The notes beneath the pieces were generated by a model. That model had not been told where the DNA came from and did not search any database. It was given only the letters and a program-made list of their open reading frames with translations. From Phycisphaerae bacterium (GTDB taxonomy: Bacteria; Planctomycetota; Phycisphaerae; JAJVII01): a stretch of DNA of 64,000 bases. The position numbers were made by a program, and so were the translations under genes. Position 1 is the first letter of the stretch. Each line of letters begins with the position of its first letter. Location of the stretch: assembly GCA_022072085.1 (NCBI GenBank), contig JAJVII010000034.1, positions 48,406 through 112,405 of the forward strand. The letters run 5' to 3'. This document shows positions 27,323-34,555 of this stretch, piece after piece.

Positions 27323-28003
27323 ATGTTTGCAACACTCTTGTCGTGGCTGCTCCCCGGCGGCCAGATAGACCAGGGCGACCGGCGATACGACGCGGCCGAT
27401 GCCCTTGCGGGCCCGCAGACGCGTTCGCAGTTGGCAGCGGCGGCTGATCGCGACCGGCTCCAGCTTCGCCGGACCAACCGGCAGGCGGCTCAGGCGGCCG
27501 TGCTGGCGGCGGGCGGGCAGTTGCCGCCCGTCCTGTTAGGCCCGGGTGCCTTGGCAGATTACTTGGCCTCTCGGCCTGTCGGCGACATGGCCCGGCCCCA
27601 GCCGCGGAAGGCGGCCCAGCCGCTTGCCAGGGCCGACGCCGGCGAAGTGCTGGCCCAGGCGAGTCGGCCGATCAGGCCGGCGGCCCGGGCTGATCGGGCC
27701 TCTGAGCAGACCCGGCTGACATCAGCGACTGACGCGATCCCGGCCGACCGGAACCGGATGGAGGACTGGCATGATGATGGCGCGAAGACGGAGCACGCCG
27801 CCCGAGGGGCTGACGCCCCGTCAGCTCGCAGTGCTTCAGTTCGTGAGGGACTACCAGGAGCGACATGGCTATTCCCCGACGATGCAGGAACTGGCCGACC
27901 GCTTCGCGGTGTCAAAGGTCACCATCTTCGAGCATCTCGACGCCCTCGAAAGAAAGGGCTGGCTCTCGCGGGCAAAGTACAAGGCACGCTCTTTACGGAT
28001 TGA
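27323..28003 (+). CDS. Possible hypothetical protein overlapping lexA
   Basis: A 226-codon frame with a fair Shine-Dalgarno (GGAAGGA about 10 nt upstream of ATG 27323). The first 145 residues are Ala/Arg/Gln-rich with no recognised domain. The last 77 codons run through lexA in another frame and are almost certainly non-functional as designed sequence. If the gene is real it may be the first gene of a lexA operon; if not, this is simply leader sequence. No homology is recognised. Treat as doubtful. Confidence 0.3.
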   Translation: MFATLLSWLLPGGQIDQGDRRYDAADALAGPQTRSQLAAAADRDRLQLRRTNRQAAQAAVLAAGGQLPPVLLGPGALADYLASRPVGDMARPQPRKAAQPLARADAGEVLAQASRPIRPAARADRASEQTRLTSATDAIPADRNRMEDWHDDGAKTEHAARGADAPSARSASVREGLPGATWLFPDDAGTGRPLRGVKGHHLRASRRPRKKGLALAGKVQGTLFTD

Positions 28004-28421
28004 CCCGGGTGTAGACCTGCCCGAGCCCGAGCCTGGCGCAGAAGGCCTGCCGCTGGTCGGCTACATTGCTGCGGGCAAGCCCATCCAGGCCGTGGCCGAC
28101 AGCGAGCGTCTGGACGTCGGCTCCATGTTCGGCGGCGGCAGCACGTTCGTCCTGGAGGTCCGCGGGGAGTCGATGATTGACGAGCACATCGCCGACGGCG
28201 ACTACGTCATCTGCGAGCAGCAAGCCGAGCCGCACGACGGCCAGACCGTCGTCGCCCTGATCGGCAACGAAGAAGCGACCCTCAAGAAGTTCTACCGCGA
28301 GGGCTCCAGGGTCCGGCTCCAGCCGGCCAACGCGGCGTTTGAGCCGATCGTCGTGGACGCCGGCGACGTGAACATCCAGGGCGTCGTGATCGGCGTCATC
28401 CGCAAGTTCCGATCCAAGTAA
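27771..28421 (+). CDS. lexA: LexA SOS repressor
   Basis: 216 residues. N-terminal winged helix (L-T-P-R-Q-L-A-V-L-Q-F-V, then Y-S-P-T-M-Q-E-L-A-D-R-F with recognition helix about 47-60). The self-cleavage site A101-G102 is in Y-I-A-A-G-K-P, catalytic S134 in R-G-E-S-M, and catalytic Lys near 172 in A-T-L-K-K-F. Represses DNA damage genes until RecA-stimulated self-cleavage. Three consecutive ATG codons start it, with GGAGG upstream. A strong terminator follows, then a Y-family polymerase gene with its own promoter. Confidence 0.95.
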   Translation: MMMARRRSTPPEGLTPRQLAVLQFVRDYQERHGYSPTMQELADRFAVSKVTIFEHLDALERKGWLSRAKYKARSLRIDPGVDLPEPEPGAEGLPLVGYIAAGKPIQAVADSERLDVGSMFGGGSTFVLEVRGESMIDEHIADGDYVICEQQAEPHDGQTVVALIGNEEATLKKFYREGSRVRLQPANAAFEPIVVDAGDVNIQGVVIGVIRKFRSK

Positions 28422-28457
28422 TAAGAGCATCGCGACTGACCAGGTCGCATTCACCGG

Positions 28458-28493
28458 ACGGGGAGGACCATCGGCGTGGTCCTCCCCGTTTCG
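28458..28493 (+). terminator. Terminator of lexA
   Basis: Perfect 13-bp arms ACGGGGAGGACCA / TGGTCCTCCCCGT with a 6-nt loop, followed by TTC. The U-run is short but the stem is very stable. Confidence 0.75.
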
Positions 28494-28544
28494 CACGCCG
28501 CGAGGGGCTCTCTGCTCACGATCGCCACAACTCCGCGACGGAAT

Positions 28545-28572
28545 TTGACAACCCAGATATTCGGTATATGTT
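28545..28572 (+). promoter_or_regulatory. Promoter of the second Y-family polymerase
   Basis: TTGACA (28545-28550), 16 bp, TATGTT (28567-28572); predicted start near 28579. This is the only perfect -35 hexamer paired with a good -10 that I found among the plus-strand promoters. Confidence 0.7.
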
Positions 28573-28584
28573 AGGGTATCGAAT
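28559..28584. promoter_or_regulatory. Candidate operator overlapping the polymerase promoter
   Basis: An imperfect inverted repeat, ATTCGGTAT (28559-28567) and GTATCGAAT (28576-28584), with 7 of 9 positions symmetric. The 8-nt centre plus first arm base includes TGTTAGG (28569-28575), the motif repeated in the lexA leader. It covers the -10 and start site, a good place for repression, plausibly by LexA. Confidence 0.4.
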
Positions 28585-28613
28585 TCCTCTCGCCGTCGTG
28601 GAGACTGCATGCT

Positions 28614-29858
28614 ATGGCCCTGCGGGACAAATTGACTGCCATCATATTTCACATCGACATCGACGCCTTCTTCGCTTCGGTGGAGCAGGTGCTGGACCCG
28701 GTGCTTCGCGGTCGGCCGGTGATCGTCGGCGGTCGGCCGGGCGACCGTTCCGTGGTCGCGTCGGCGAGTTACGAGGCCCGGGCCCGCGGCGTGCGGACGG
28801 CCATGCCCATCGCCCAGGCGTGCCGCATCTGTCCGGAGGGCGTCTTCCTGCGCGGAACGTGGGCTCACTACGAGCAGGCATCCAGCCGGGTCTTCGCCAT
28901 CTGCCGCGACTTCACGCCCGTCGTCGAGCCCGCGAGCGTCGACGACGGCTACCTGGACATGACCGGCACCGGCCGCCTGTGGGGCCTGCCGCTGGCGACG
29001 GCGTCGCGGCTGCACGCCCGTGTGCTGGCCGAGACGGGTCTGAACGTATCGATCGGCATCGGCGGCAACCGGCTGATCGCCCGCGTCGCGACCGATCTAG
29101 CCAAGCCCAACGGCATCGCCTGGGTCTGGCAGGGGTACGAGCGGGAGTTCCTGGCCCCCATGGACATCGAGGCCCTGCCCGGGATCGGCCGACGGACGGC
29201 TGAACGCCTGCGGCGGAGCGGCGTGCATCGCGTCAGCGACCTGGCGCTGCTGCCGCGCGACTTGCTGCGGCGGGAGTTCGGCGTTGCGGGGGAGCAGTTG
29301 GCCGGCCGGGCCGCCGGCCGCGACGGGTGCGAAGTGGCGGCGTCGGCGAGGCAGCGGCGATCCATCAGCCGCGAGACTTCGTTCGAGCGGGACGAGCCCG
29401 ACCGCGGGGCGGCGGCGGCGATGCTCTACTACCTGACCGAACGGGCCGCGTGGTCGCTGCGGAGCGAGCGATTGGCCTGCGGCGCCGTGGCCGTGAAGTT
29501 GCGCTACAGCGATTATGTCACGTCGGCCGGCTCGCAGGCGCTGGTTGAGCCGTCAGATCGCGACGCGGTGCTCTTCGCGGCGGCCCGCGGGCTGATGGAG
29601 CGGCTGGACACGCGGCGGCGGGCGTTGCGACTGGTCGGGGTCTGCCTGGAGAAGCTCAAGCCGGCGGGCCTGCGTCAACTCGGGCTGTTCGACGAACCGG
29701 CGGCTCGCCGCAACGGCGGCCTGCTGGCGGCCCAGGACGCCATCCGCGAGCGGTTCGGGTTCGCGGCCCTGGTCACCGGGCGGTCGATCGAACTGCTCAA
29801 CGACTACGAGAGCGACCAGAACGGATTCCGCCTGCGGACCAGTTGCCTGACAAGATAA
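28614..29858 (+). CDS. Y-family DNA polymerase (DinB-like, atypical active site)
   Basis: 414 residues. Palm and finger motifs are clear: D15 in H-I-D-I-D-A-F-F-A-S-V-E and S-Y-E-A-R. The normally invariant S-x-D-E motif reads S-V-D-D (D110, D111), a Glu to Asp change at a metal-ligand position. Helix-hairpin-helix (L-P-G-I-G-R-R-T-A-E-R-L) and little finger follow. The position just after lexA, behind a separate promoter with an operator-like repeat, fits an SOS-induced mutagenic polymerase. It is not ImuB in the usual sense because acids are still present. The canonical dinB is at 23123. Confidence 0.85.
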   Translation: MALRDKLTAIIFHIDIDAFFASVEQVLDPVLRGRPVIVGGRPGDRSVVASASYEARARGVRTAMPIAQACRICPEGVFLRGTWAHYEQASSRVFAICRDFTPVVEPASVDDGYLDMTGTGRLWGLPLATASRLHARVLAETGLNVSIGIGGNRLIARVATDLAKPNGIAWVWQGYEREFLAPMDIEALPGIGRRTAERLRRSGVHRVSDLALLPRDLLRREFGVAGEQLAGRAAGRDGCEVAASARQRRSISRETSFERDEPDRGAAAAMLYYLTERAAWSLRSERLACGAVAVKLRYSDYVTSAGSQALVEPSDRDAVLFAAARGLMERLDTRRRALRLVGVCLEKLKPAGLRQLGLFDEPAARRNGGLLAAQDAIRERFGFAALVTGRSIELLNDYESDQNGFRLRTSCLTR

Positions 29859-29887
29859 GGGGCGACGAGGAGTGTCCTCGCCGCCCG
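29859..29887. terminator. Hairpin between convergent polymerase and serA genes
   Basis: Arms GGGGCGACGAGGA / TCCTCGCCGCCC around a 3-nt loop. In the minus direction it is followed by CTTATCTTGT, so it best serves serA. Confidence 0.5.
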
Positions 29888-29916
29888 GCGTGTGTGACTT
29901 CGGGCGTCCGGTCAGC

Positions 29917-31542
29917 CTATCCCAGCGGCTTGGGCGCCGGGGGCAGGGCGACCAGGTGGACCTCCTCGATGACCGGCTTGGCGTCAGCCAACTCCTTGAG
30001 CAACGCGGCCGCCGGCTCGCCGTCGACGCGGAGGACCATGATCGCCCGGCCGGCCCGGCCGCTGATGGTCATGTCCGCGATGTTGACGTTGTGCTTGCCG
30101 AACGCGTTGCCGACCATGCCGATCACGCCGGGCTTGTCCTGGTTGAACAGCAGCACCATCGACGCCGCCGGCACCATGTCCATGCTGTATCCGTTGATCT
30201 CGCGGATGCGGGGCAGGCCGTCGGCCAGCACCGTCCCTGCGACCGTGAGCTTGCGGCCGTCGCCGCAGGTGATCACCGCGTCCAGCCGATCGGGCTGGGC
30301 CGACTCGCCGCCTGCGCCGGCTGACCGCGTCGTCTCGGACACGGCGATGCCGTACTGGTCGAGGATCTGGGCGATGTTGACGACGTTCACCGGCGTGTCG
30401 CGGTGCGGGCGGAGCAGGGCGACGGCCAGCAGCCGGGCCAGCGTGCCGGCCACGCCGCTGAGTTGTTCGCTCTGGACGGTCACTTCGATCCGCTTGACGC
30501 CGCCCACAGCCAGCGGGGCGACCAGTCCGCCCATCCGCTCGGCCAGGTCGGCGAACTGCTTGCCACGGGTGCTCAGGTCCAGCTTGATCGGCCCGAGGTT
30601 CACCGCGTTGCTCACCTGCCCGCGGGCGAGGTAGGCGATCATCGCCTCGCAGGCCTCGACGGAGACGGCCAACTGGGCCTCGGTCGTGGACGCGCCCAGG
30701 TGCGGCGTGACGACAACCTGGGGCAGCGCGAGCAGCGGGTTGTCAGCCGGCGGCGGCTCGCTGGGGAACACGTCGAAGGCCGCCCCGGCGACATGGCCGG
30801 CCTTGATCGCCTCAGCCAGCGCCGCCTCATCGACCAGCCCGCCGCGGGCGCAGTTGATGATCCGCACGCCCTTGCGGCACTTGGCCAGCGCCTCCGCGTT
30901 GAGGATGTTCGCGGTCTGGGCGGTCTTGGGCGTGTGCAGCGTGATGTAGTCGGCCGCCGCGAGCAGTTCGTCCACCGACTTGACGACCTTCACCTGCCCG
31001 TCGAGCAGTTCGGTCGCGGTGACGAAGGGGTCGTAGCCGATCACCTGCATCTGAAGGCCCAGCGCACGGGCGGCGACGGCCTTGCCCACGCGGCCGAGCC
31101 CGATGATGCCCAGCGTCTTGCCCGCCAGTTGCACGCCGGTGAACTTGTTCCGCTCCCACTGCCCAGCGCGAAGCGACTGGCAGGCCGCCACGACGTGCCG
31201 GCTCAGGGCGCACAGCAGGGCGATCGTGTGCTCGGCGGTCGACAGCGTGTTGGCGTCGGGCGTGTTCATGACCAGCACGCCGCGGTCAGTCGCGGCCTTG
31301 AGGTCCACATTGTCCACGCCGACGCCGGCCCGGGCGATCGCCCGCAGCTTGCCCGACTTGGCCAGCACCTTGGCGGTCACCTTCGAGCCCGAGCGGATGA
31401 TGAGCCCGTCGTAATGGCCGATCTCGGCGGCCAAGGCGTCTTCGTCCAGCCCGGTCTTCACGGTCAGCTCGATATCGGGATACTGGCGGAGCAGGGCGAG
31501 CCCTTCCTCAGCCAGCTTGTCGGACACGAGAATGCGCGGCAT
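29917..31542 (-). CDS. serA: D-3-phosphoglycerate dehydrogenase
   Basis: 541 residues, the long form with an intervening domain and a C-terminal ACT domain (about 462-535). NAD-binding G-L-G-R-V-G-K near 151, the catalytic Arg in N-C-A-R-G-G-L-V-D, and the catalytic His in P-H-L-G-A-S-T are present. First step of serine synthesis from 3-phosphoglycerate. AAGGAGG precedes the ATG at 31542. A perfect palindrome lies about 95 nt upstream. Confidence 0.95.
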   Translation of the reverse strand: MPRILVSDKLAEEGLALLRQYPDIELTVKTGLDEDALAAEIGHYDGLIIRSGSKVTAKVLAKSGKLRAIARAGVGVDNVDLKAATDRGVLVMNTPDANTLSTAEHTIALLCALSRHVVAACQSLRAGQWERNKFTGVQLAGKTLGIIGLGRVGKAVAARALGLQMQVIGYDPFVTATELLDGQVKVVKSVDELLAAADYITLHTPKTAQTANILNAEALAKCRKGVRIINCARGGLVDEAALAEAIKAGHVAGAAFDVFPSEPPPADNPLLALPQVVVTPHLGASTTEAQLAVSVEACEAMIAYLARGQVSNAVNLGPIKLDLSTRGKQFADLAERMGGLVAPLAVGGVKRIEVTVQSEQLSGVAGTLARLLAVALLRPHRDTPVNVVNIAQILDQYGIAVSETTRSAGAGGESAQPDRLDAVITCGDGRKLTVAGTVLADGLPRIREINGYSMDMVPAASMVLLFNQDKPGVIGMVGNAFGKHNVNIADMTISGRAGRAIMVLRVDGEPAAALLKELADAKPVIEEVHLVALPPAPKPLG

Positions 31543-31635
31543 TGGGGTTCCTCCTTGAGAGATTCGCCTGGCGGTTTCCCACGACAGGACGGATAAGGTT
31601 CAGCGGAATCGCCTGCACGATCGGGTCAAGGGTAT

Positions 31636-31654
31636 GGCGTGAATGATTCACGCC
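31636..31654. promoter_or_regulatory. Palindrome upstream of serA, candidate operator
   Basis: GGCGTGAAT-G-ATTCACGCC, a perfect 9-bp inverted repeat with a one-base centre, 94 nt upstream of serA. The odd centre and AT-rich core are typical of repressor operators rather than terminators. Confidence 0.4.
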
Positions 31655-31814
31655 TCGCTACAGATGCAGCGGGTGCAGGGAGGCAGCGACCGCCGCGTGG
31701 CCGAGGCGGCCCCAGCCGGCGCTTCCGGGCGCCGCGAGAGGGTTTCGGTCTGTCGGACCGGATTCATGGCAGGCAGAATAGCCTCGGGCCTCGGGTATTG
31801 CAAGCGCGTGCCCG

Positions 31815-32648
31815 CTAGAGTCTCGGCGCCGGGCCGGCTGCCTGCGTGAAGTGATGCAGAAACACGCCGGCCGCCACGGCCACATTCAGCGAGTCGGTCC
31901 CCAGCCGCATCGGGATCGTCACCCGCCGGTCGCACATCGCCAGGACCTCCGGCCGCAGGCCGGCCGCCTCGTTGCCGAACAGCAGCGCCGTCCGCGGCGC
32001 CCGGGCCGCCGCCGCCAGCGGCTCAGCCGACTCATCCAGCACCGCTCCGACAAGTTGCACGCCCCAGCGGCCGCGCATCCGGGCGAGGTCGTCAGCCAGA
32101 TCGGCCGACCGCACGAGCGTCAGGCTCAGCGCCGCCCCCATCGAGACCCGCAGCGACTGGCGGTAGAACGGGTCGCACGTCCGCGGGCCGAGCACGACCG
32201 CGTCGGCGCCGAAGCCCGCGCTGATCCGCAGCATGGCCCCGAGGTTCTCTGTGTTGCTGGTCTCGGGCAGCACGACGACGGTGGCTTGCGGCCCCCATCG
32301 CCCAGCCGCCTCATCCAGCGACGGGGTCGCGCGCCGCAGGCCGATGGCCATCACCCCGCTGTGAAACCGGAACCCGACAATTCGGCTGACCACGGCTGCC
32401 GGCGCGACGTAGACCGGCACGCCCGGCCGGGCGAGCGGCGCGATGGCCGCCGCCTGGTGCTCCGCCAGCAGCAGCGATTCGACCGCGAACGGGCTGGCCA
32501 GCAGCCGCCGGGTGACCAGTTCCCCCTCGGCGATGAACCGATCCCCCCGAGCCGCCAGGTCGCGGTCCTTGAGGTCGCGATAGTCCGCAATCCGCGGATC
32601 ATCCAGCGACTCGACGCGGATCAGAGGATTGGAAGAGTCCTGCTGCAA
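31815..32648 (-). CDS. SpoU/TrmH-family RNA 2'-O-methyltransferase
   Basis: 277 residues. N-terminal substrate-binding region (F-I-A-E-G-E-L-V-T-R-R-L-L) and a C-terminal SPOUT knot with motif 1 (S-N-T-E-N-L-G-A-M-L-R), motif 2 (L-L-F-G-N-E-A-A-G-L) and motif 3 (S-L-N-V-A-V-A-A-G-V). Methylates ribose in rRNA or tRNA using S-adenosylmethionine; the exact target cannot be told. It starts with TTG at 32648, supported by GGGAG 9 nt upstream. Stands alone between serA and tRNA-Pro. Confidence 0.9.
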   Translation of the reverse strand: MQQDSSNPLIRVESLDDPRIADYRDLKDRDLAARGDRFIAEGELVTRRLLASPFAVESLLLAEHQAAAIAPLARPGVPVYVAPAAVVSRIVGFRFHSGVMAIGLRRATPSLDEAAGRWGPQATVVVLPETSNTENLGAMLRISAGFGADAVVLGPRTCDPFYRQSLRVSMGAALSLTLVRSADLADDLARMRGRWGVQLVGAVLDESAEPLAAAARAPRTALLFGNEAAGLRPEVLAMCDRRVTIPMRLGTDSLNVAVAAGVFLHHFTQAAGPAPRL

Positions 32649-32728
32649 GCGGCGATCTCCCGGAATGCGACCGCTGCGATTGTAGCGTGGCGGGCGGCCG
32701 CGGTGAACGATCGGCCGCCGTTTGCCTC

Positions 32729-32757
32729 TTCATGGAAAGCGCCGGACGACGTATAAT
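32729..32757 (+). promoter_or_regulatory. Promoter of tRNA-Pro
   Basis: TTCATG (32729-32734), 17 bp, perfect TATAAT (32752-32757); predicted start near 32764, 4 nt before the tRNA. Confidence 0.65.
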
Positions 32758-32767
32758 CCCGTCGGCA

Positions 32768-32842
32768 CGGGGTGTAGCTCAGCCTGGTTAGAGCGCCTGC
32801 TTTGGGAGCAGGAAGTCGCTGGTTCGAATCCAGTCACCCCGA
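32768..32842 (+). tRNA. tRNA-Pro (anticodon TGG)
   Basis: 75 nt. Acceptor CGGGGTG pairs with CACCCCG, discriminator A; D arm GCTC/GAGC; anticodon stem CCTGC/GCAGG around TTTGGGA gives anticodon TGG; T arm contains GGTTCGAATCC. CCA is not encoded. The 3' half is read through by the recombinase frame on the opposite strand, and an integrated element starts immediately downstream, so the 3' end is the likely attachment site. Confidence 0.97.
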
Positions 32843-33927
32843 CTTTTTTGAAGAAAGGGCCGTTCGACGAGGAAGTCGAACGGCCTTCTCTTTTCTAGGA
32901 CGAGAGTTACGTCGCTCACCTTACGGTTCGAACTGACCACCTCCAGCAACTCCCGTTTGCCCGCCGAGTTCGAACCGCGCCACAGTTCGACCAGATTCTG
33001 GCTGAACTCGAACGTCGCCAGCGCCGCCTCGCCGCAGGCGGGGTCGAACTTGTCGGCCTCGTCGAGTTGCCGTTCGACCTCTTCGAGCTGTGTCCTCAGG
33101 TCGAGCGACTTGATCTGGAAGGCCTGCTCTTCGATGGAGCCGGCCAGGTAGCCGTTGAGCAGCCGGTCCTGCATGTTGACGAGTTCGGTGCGGCGCTTGG
33201 CCAGGATTCGTCTCTGCTCGGCCTGGACGGTGCCGACTTCGCTGAAGGTGGCCTCCAGCGCGTTGCGGAACCACCGGGCGTGGCGGTCCGGCAATCTCAC
33301 CGTGTCCAGTTCCTTCTCGATGGCGTCGTTGATCTCCGCCCAACGCCAGCGGACCTTCGGGTGCCCGTCGTCGGGGTGGTTGTTGCCGCACTTGTAGTAG
33401 GCGTGCTCGTTGCAGCCGCCATCCTTGAGCTTCCGACGGATCAGTTCGCCCGTCATGGCGAAGTTGCAGCAGGCGCAGCGGAGGATACCGCCGGGCAAGA
33501 CGATATCCGGGTTACCCGTCCGCCGGTTACGGCCGTGAAGGATGTCCTGGCAGATGCTGAACATCTTGCGGTCGATCAGCAGGCGGTAGCGGCCCTCGAA
33601 GGTCTGGCCATTGCGCTGCAGTTCGCCGATGTAGAACCGGTTGTTGAGGATGTACGACAGTGCCGTGCGATGGAATCGCGGCTGGCTGGGCTGATACGTG
33701 TGCCCCTCGGCGGCGAGCTTGTCGGCCAGGCTCTTGAAGGTGAACCGCCCGCTGGCGTAGAGCTCGAAGATACGGAGGACCGTCTTGGACTTGACCGGGT
33801 GCGGCACGACCGGCTCGTTGCGGTCGTCGACGTTCATGTATCCATACGGCGCGAGGCCCGTGGCGATGTCGGCCTGCGCTCGCTTGAAGGCGTCCATCAT
33901 GCGTTGGGTGTTGTTCTGGGCGGTCAT
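32788..33927 (-). CDS. Serine recombinase lacking the catalytic domain ('headless')
   Basis: 379 residues. Begins directly with the linker into the 'Recombinase' DNA-binding domain (G-L-A-P-Y-G-Y near 24, then to about 115), followed by a zinc ribbon (C-A-C-C, later K-C-G-N-N) and a coiled coil (about 215-300). The N-terminal resolvase domain with the nucleophilic serine is absent, yet the ATG at 33927 has a strong AAGGAG, so this start looks used. The C-terminal G-D-W-I-R-T-S-D... is merely tRNA-Pro read backwards; the natural end may be earlier. The 3' end encodes a hairpin (32858-32895) also found in the remnant at 46336. It cannot catalyse strand exchange alone. Confidence 0.75.
   Translation of the reverse strand: MTAQNNTQRMMDAFKRAQADIATGLAPYGYMNVDDRNEPVVPHPVKSKTVLRIFELYASGRFTFKSLADKLAAEGHTYQPSQPRFHRTALSYILNNRFYIGELQRNGQTFEGRYRLLIDRKMFSICQDILHGRNRRTGNPDIVLPGGILRCACCNFAMTGELIRRKLKDGGCNEHAYYKCGNNHPDDGHPKVRWRWAEINDAIEKELDTVRLPDRHARWFRNALEATFSEVGTVQAEQRRILAKRRTELVNMQDRLLNGYLAGSIEEQAFQIKSLDLRTQLEEVERQLDEADKFDPACGEAALATFEFSQNLVELWRGSNSAGKRELLEVVSSNRKVSDVTLVLEKRRPFDFLVERPFLQKSRGDWIRTSDFLLPKQAL
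32858..32895 (+). terminator. Bidirectional hairpin terminator after tRNA-Pro, inside the recombinase 3' end
   Basis: GGCCGTTCGAC / GTCGAACGGCC with a 6-nt loop, then TTCTCTTTTC on the plus strand; on the minus strand CTTTCTTC follows. It lies within codons for R-P-F-D-F-L-V-E-R-P-F of the recombinase. Confidence 0.75.
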
Positions 33928-33945
33928 GGCGAATGCTCCTTGCGG

Positions 33946-34218
33946 TTAGAGGTCGCTGAGCCGAAGCAGCTCGCGGTAGTAGTCGTGGATCATGCTGTTG
34001 GTGCCCCGGCAACCGTCGAGGTGGTGCTGCAGGCACTCGGCCATCGACCACACGTCCTCCTGGCAGTCGGCGGCGACGTGGTGCTCGCGGCCGTCTGGCA
34101 TGTCGGGCGTGAGGATGGTGACCACCACCACGTTCGGGGCGGTGCCCGATGCGGCCCGGCGTTGGGCGGTGGCGTAGTGGCCTGGTTTGCCTTCGAAGTC
34201 GATTCTTGTCAGTCGCAT
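33946..34218 (-). CDS. Small protein of unknown function upstream of the recombinase
   Basis: 90 residues from the ATG at 34218, chosen for its AAGGAG site; a longer frame to 34305 lacks one. Starts M-R-L-T-R-I-D-F-E-G-K-P-G-H-Y and ends R-E-L-L-R-L-S-D-L; mixed alpha/beta, no transmembrane helix. It precedes the headless recombinase by 18 nt and is surely co-transcribed with it. Not recognised; it shows no resolvase motif, so it does not supply the missing catalytic domain. Confidence 0.7.
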   Translation of the reverse strand: MRLTRIDFEGKPGHYATAQRRAASGTAPNVVVVTILTPDMPDGREHHVAADCQEDVWSMAECLQHHLDGCRGTNSMIHDYYRELLRLSDL

Positions 34219-34348
34219 GGCGTATCTCCTTGCTATCGCTTGCGTTACACACACATTCAGCCATGGAATCGCGACCCCATCAAGGCAATTAACCGCCTGT
34301 GGCACAAGAACTTACAGATTCCCGCAAGCATGCACGGGGGCTAGAGAT

Positions 34349-34555
34349 ATGACCGCTGAATCATTGAAAATCACGGCCCTGACGCCCGACCAGGCGGCCA
34401 AGATTCTGGCCTCCGCGTACCGCCGGCGCGTGACGCCGGAGCAGGTCCGCGAGGTGGTCGAGGCCGCCGGCCTGGCCCGGGCGGACGGGACGTTCAGCCT
34501 GATCGAGTACGTGGCGTACCTTGCCGAGGAGGTGACCGGTGGCGGCAGCGATTAA
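34349..34555 (+). CDS. Small helical protein, first gene of the capsid module
   Basis: 68 residues. Helical with a T-P-D-Q-A-A-K-I-L-A start and R-R-R-V-T-P-E-Q-V-R-E-V-V-E-A-A-G-L, resembling a small DNA-binding helix-turn-helix. It overlaps the terminase gene by 17 nt. The position suggests a terminase small-subunit role; that is inference from context only. Confidence 0.6.
   Translation: MTAESLKITALTPDQAAKILASAYRRRVTPEQVREVVEAAGLARADGTFSLIEYVAYLAEEVTGGGSD

Noticed and set aside
32770..32835. C-terminal peptide G-D-W-I-R-T-S-D-F-L-L-P-K-Q-A-L of the recombinase as a functional tail
   Set aside because: It is encoded by the complement of tRNA-Pro; a common annotation artefact.
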